This document shows, one piece after another, positions 61,953-64,000 of a stretch of DNA of 64,000 nt. Below the pieces are notes generated by a model. That model was not told where the DNA came from and did not search any database. It saw only the letters and a program-made list of their open reading frames with translations. This DNA is from Candidatus Manganitrophaceae bacterium (GTDB taxonomy: Bacteria > Nitrospirota > Nitrospiria > SBBL01 > Manganitrophaceae): NCBI GenBank assembly GCA_016200325.1, contig JACQEZ010000011.1, positions 62,001 through 126,000 of the forward strand, written 5' to 3'. The translations under genes were made by a program, and so were the position numbers. How positions within the stretch are numbered: position 1 is the stretch's first letter; each line of letters starts with the position of its first letter.

Positions 61953-62501
61953 ATGGCCATTTTAAAAGTCGCAAAACTGGGAAACCCGATTCTCCGGAAG
62001 ATTGCAGCGCCGGTCACCGAGGCGGAGAGCCAAGATCCGGCCTTTCAGCGCTTCCTGGAAGACATGGTTGAGACGATGCGCAAGCTCGACGGTGTCGGGC
62101 TCGCCGCGCCGCAGGTTTTCGAGTCGAAACAGATCATTGTCATCGAGGCAAACGCCAATCCCCGCTATCCAGACGCACCCGATCTCTCCCTTTTGATCAT
62201 GCTCAATCCAACCTTGACCCACCTCTCCGACGAAAAGATCGAGGGATGGGAAGGTTGCCTCAGCGTCGAGAACCTTCGCGGTAAGGTCGTCCGGTCGGCC
62301 GGCGTCGGCGTGAAGGGGTTCGATCGTTATATGCGACCGGTTGAAATGGAGGCCGAGGGATTCCTGGCGATCGTCTTCCAACACGAAATCGACCATCTAA
62401 ATGGAAAGGTCTACCTCGATCGAATGAAAGATTTCTCCACACTGACCCACATGGCCGAATTTGAACGGTATTGGATGACCCAACCTGCGGAGGTCGGATA
62501 A
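61953..62501 (+). CDS. def: Peptide deformylase
   Basis: A 182-aa metalloenzyme that removes the formyl group from new proteins. The three motifs are GVGLAAPQV (residues 47-55), EGCLSV with metal ligand Cys102, and QHEIDHL with His144 and His148 and the catalytic Glu145. A GGGG-type ribosome site is weak. It stands alone between the hairpin and the sdhB-like gene. Confidence 0.96.
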   Translation: MAILKVAKLGNPILRKIAAPVTEAESQDPAFQRFLEDMVETMRKLDGVGLAAPQVFESKQIIVIEANANPRYPDAPDLSLLIMLNPTLTHLSDEKIEGWEGCLSVENLRGKVVRSAGVGVKGFDRYMRPVEMEAEGFLAIVFQHEIDHLNGKVYLDRMKDFSTLTHMAEFERYWMTQPAEVG

Positions 62502-62603
62502 TCATTTTTTTTCTTTCCCCCCCTTTTTTTTATATTTTCAGTCCCATCGATTGGCCCGACAACCAGCACGCTTGCAAGCACACACTTTGAGTGATCGAGA
62601 GGC

Positions 62604-63545
62604 ATGCGCGTTAAATTAACGGTCCAAAAGTTCAACCCTGACATCGACCTCAAGCCTCATCCCCAAGATTACTTCGTGGAGACGAGCCGCGGCATGACGT
62701 TGCTCTCGGCCCTGCTTAAGATCAAGGCCGAGACCGACGGCACCCTCACGTTTCGGGCCTCCTGCCGGGCGGCGATCTGCGGCTCCTGCCTGATGCAGGT
62801 CAACGGGAGCCAAAAGCTCGCCTGCAAGGTTGCGATTAAAGAAGAGCTGGAGCATCATGGAAAGATCGAGGTCGGTCCGATGGCGAACATGCCGGTCATC
62901 AAAGACATGGTCGTCCGGATGGACCCCTTTTGGGAGAAGATCCGAGCGGTCACCCCCTATCTGCTGGAAGACGGCGGCAAACCGGTGCCGACCGAGGCGT
63001 TAAAAGACATCCATAAAAAGCTCGATAACGCCGACGCTTGCATCATGTGTATGGCCTGCCTCTCCGCCTGCACCAGCTATGAGGTCTCCCCCGGATTTTT
63101 GGGGCCTGCGGCGCTGGCGAAAGCCTACCGTTTCCAGGCCGATCCGAGGGATCAAGGGCATGTCGACCGTCTTGAAAAGCTCCAGGGGCCGAACGGGATC
63201 TGGGATTGTGTTCGATGTAATTTCTGCGTTCAGGTCTGCCCGAAGGATGTGCAGCCGATGGAGCAGATCATCCGGCTGCGGCGGCGCTCGATCGGAGCCG
63301 GCTTCACCGACTCGGTCGAGGCGAAACATATCACCGAATTTACCAAAGTGGTCGCGGCGGAGGGACGGCTCAATGAAGCCCTCCTTCCCGTCTTAATGAC
63401 TTTGGGAAACATTCGCAAGATGATCCGGATCATCCCGCTCGGCATCAAGATGTTTTTACATGGAAAAACACCCTTCCCCTTTAAACGGGTGCCGGGACGC
63501 CAGGAGATCCGTGCAATCTTCAAGAAGTGGGAGAAGCCAAAATGA
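62604..63545 (+). CDS. Succinate dehydrogenase/fumarate reductase iron-sulfur subunit
   Basis: A 313-aa SdhB/FrdB-type protein. The N-terminal plant-type ferredoxin domain has the 2Fe-2S cysteines (CRAAICGSC then a later Cys in KLACKV). The C-terminal alpha-helical domain has ACIMCMACLSAC and CVRCNFCVQVCP for the 4Fe-4S/3Fe-4S clusters. About 60 extra C-terminal residues beyond the last cluster are unusual. It overlaps by 4 bp an HdrB-like CCG gene, which points to the SdhE-type complex found in archaea and some bacteria, where a CCG subunit replaces the usual cytochrome anchor. Confidence 0.9.
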   Translation: MRVKLTVQKFNPDIDLKPHPQDYFVETSRGMTLLSALLKIKAETDGTLTFRASCRAAICGSCLMQVNGSQKLACKVAIKEELEHHGKIEVGPMANMPVIKDMVVRMDPFWEKIRAVTPYLLEDGGKPVPTEALKDIHKKLDNADACIMCMACLSACTSYEVSPGFLGPAALAKAYRFQADPRDQGHVDRLEKLQGPNGIWDCVRCNFCVQVCPKDVQPMEQIIRLRRRSIGAGFTDSVEAKHITEFTKVVAAEGRLNEALLPVLMTLGNIRKMIRIIPLGIKMFLHGKTPFPFKRVPGRQEIRAIFKKWEKPK

Positions 63546-64000
63546 AGTACGCCCTCTTTCCCGGATGCGCCTCTAAAGGGGCAACCCCCGAGCTCTATAC
63601 CTCGACCATGAAGGTCGTCGGGCGTTTGGGGATCGACATCGTCGAGCTCGAAGCGTTTAACTGCTGCGGGGCCGGTGTCATCACCGAAGCCGATCCCGAC
63701 CTCGCTTTAACCCTCAATGCCCGAACCCTCGCGACCGCCGAGCGGATGGGAATTCAAAATGTCATGACGATCTGCGGCACCTGCCAGGGTGTTTTGGGAG
63801 GAGCCAATAAAATCCTTCAAGAAGACGAGCCGCGGCGGGAACGGATCAATCGGGCGCTCAAGGAGACGACCGGACTGGAATATCAGGGGACGGTGGAGGT
63901 AAAGCATCTCCAGTGGATCTTGATCAAAGATTTCGGGCTCGACGCGCTCGCCAAATTTGTCACCCATCCCCTCAGCGATGTCTCCATCGCCGCCTTTTAC
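63542..64000 (+). CDS. HdrB/SdhE-like CCG-domain protein, N-terminal part (cut by window edge)
   Basis: 153 codons stay open to the window end. The N-terminal FPGCASKGATPELY and the first CCG motif (EAFNCCGAGVITE) match heterodisulfide reductase subunit B; the CGTCQGVLGG segment carries another Cys pair. In HdrB two CCG motifs hold a non-cubane 4Fe-4S cluster; the second would lie beyond the window. Its ATGA overlap with the iron-sulfur subunit gene shows translational coupling. It likely forms the membrane-associated part of an E-type succinate:quinone oxidoreductase. Confidence 0.9.
   Translation, partial: MKYALFPGCASKGATPELYTSTMKVVGRLGIDIVELEAFNCCGAGVITEADPDLALTLNARTLATAERMGIQNVMTICGTCQGVLGGANKILQEDEPRRERINRALKETTGLEYQGTVEVKHLQWILIKDFGLDALAKFVTHPLSDVSIAAFY

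Noticed and set aside
1-64000. CRISPR arrays, prophage or intact insertion sequences
   Set aside because: No regularly spaced direct repeats, cas genes, phage structural genes, integrases or transposases are seen.

Overview
The window is high-GC, gene-dense chromosomal DNA from a Gram-negative bacterium. Several features point to a Nitrospirota-like chemolithotroph: a cyanate hydratase beside an NrtABC-type transporter, a chlorite dismutase family haem protein, a LuxI/LuxR quorum-sensing pair, and an Sdh iron-sulfur subunit followed by an HdrB-like CCG protein. This taxonomic guess is inference; no rRNA or other marker in the window settles it. I see no tRNA, rRNA, CRISPR array or intact mobile element.

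Layout. 1-13.2 kb: mixed metabolism, with the 5' part of an alpha-glucan phosphorylase, a PEP synthase regulator, a CnoX-like thioredoxin-TPR protein, a leftward cluster (methyltransferase, GNAT, DUF5069, DMT transporter), a GST, an SDR, a kinase-like phosphotransferase, a zinc-type dehydrogenase, a lipoprotein/Rieske pair, CstA and a tandem helix-turn-helix protein. 13.2-20.3 kb: leftward cyanate/nitrogen block read as CBS protein, substrate-binding protein, permease, ATPase, a broken second substrate-binding gene, cyanase, porin and chlorite dismutase family protein. A terminator-like hairpin lies in its leader. 20.3-22.6 kb: quorum-sensing block with luxR and luxI tail to tail and a 20-bp lux box between luxI and a small GerE-type regulator. 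22.7-29.6 kb: rightward housekeeping run rplU-rpmA-obgE-proB-proA-nadD-rsfS and a LapA-LapB fusion.

29.7-36.3 kb: second CBS protein, response-regulator diguanylate cyclase, RNase R, a frameshifted protein of unknown function, a HAD phosphatase and a class I amidotransferase. 36.6-42.7 kb: smc, an HtrA-like protease, and a pirin/MarR pair with a clear promoter and operator. 42.9-47.1 kb: MoxR-DUF58-transglutaminase operon. 47.4-55.2 kb: MFS exporter with a monooxygenase-like tail, coaE, galU, lon, thiL, DUF2062 and a small zinc-ribbon protein. 55.3-64 kb: two repeat types, small proteins, polA, a HAD phosphatase, a BON protein, def, and an sdhB-hdrB-like pair cut by the window end.

How the parts fit: the cyanate block would import cyanate (or a similar anion) and convert it to ammonia and CO2, probably under attenuation control. 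The lux block looks like an autoinducing circuit in which LuxR at one lux box could drive luxI and the small regulator together. Three loci carry deletions or frameshifts (the second nrtA-like gene, the luxR/luxI tails, and the 34-kb unknown gene). They are real decay or assembly errors, and the sequence alone cannot say which.
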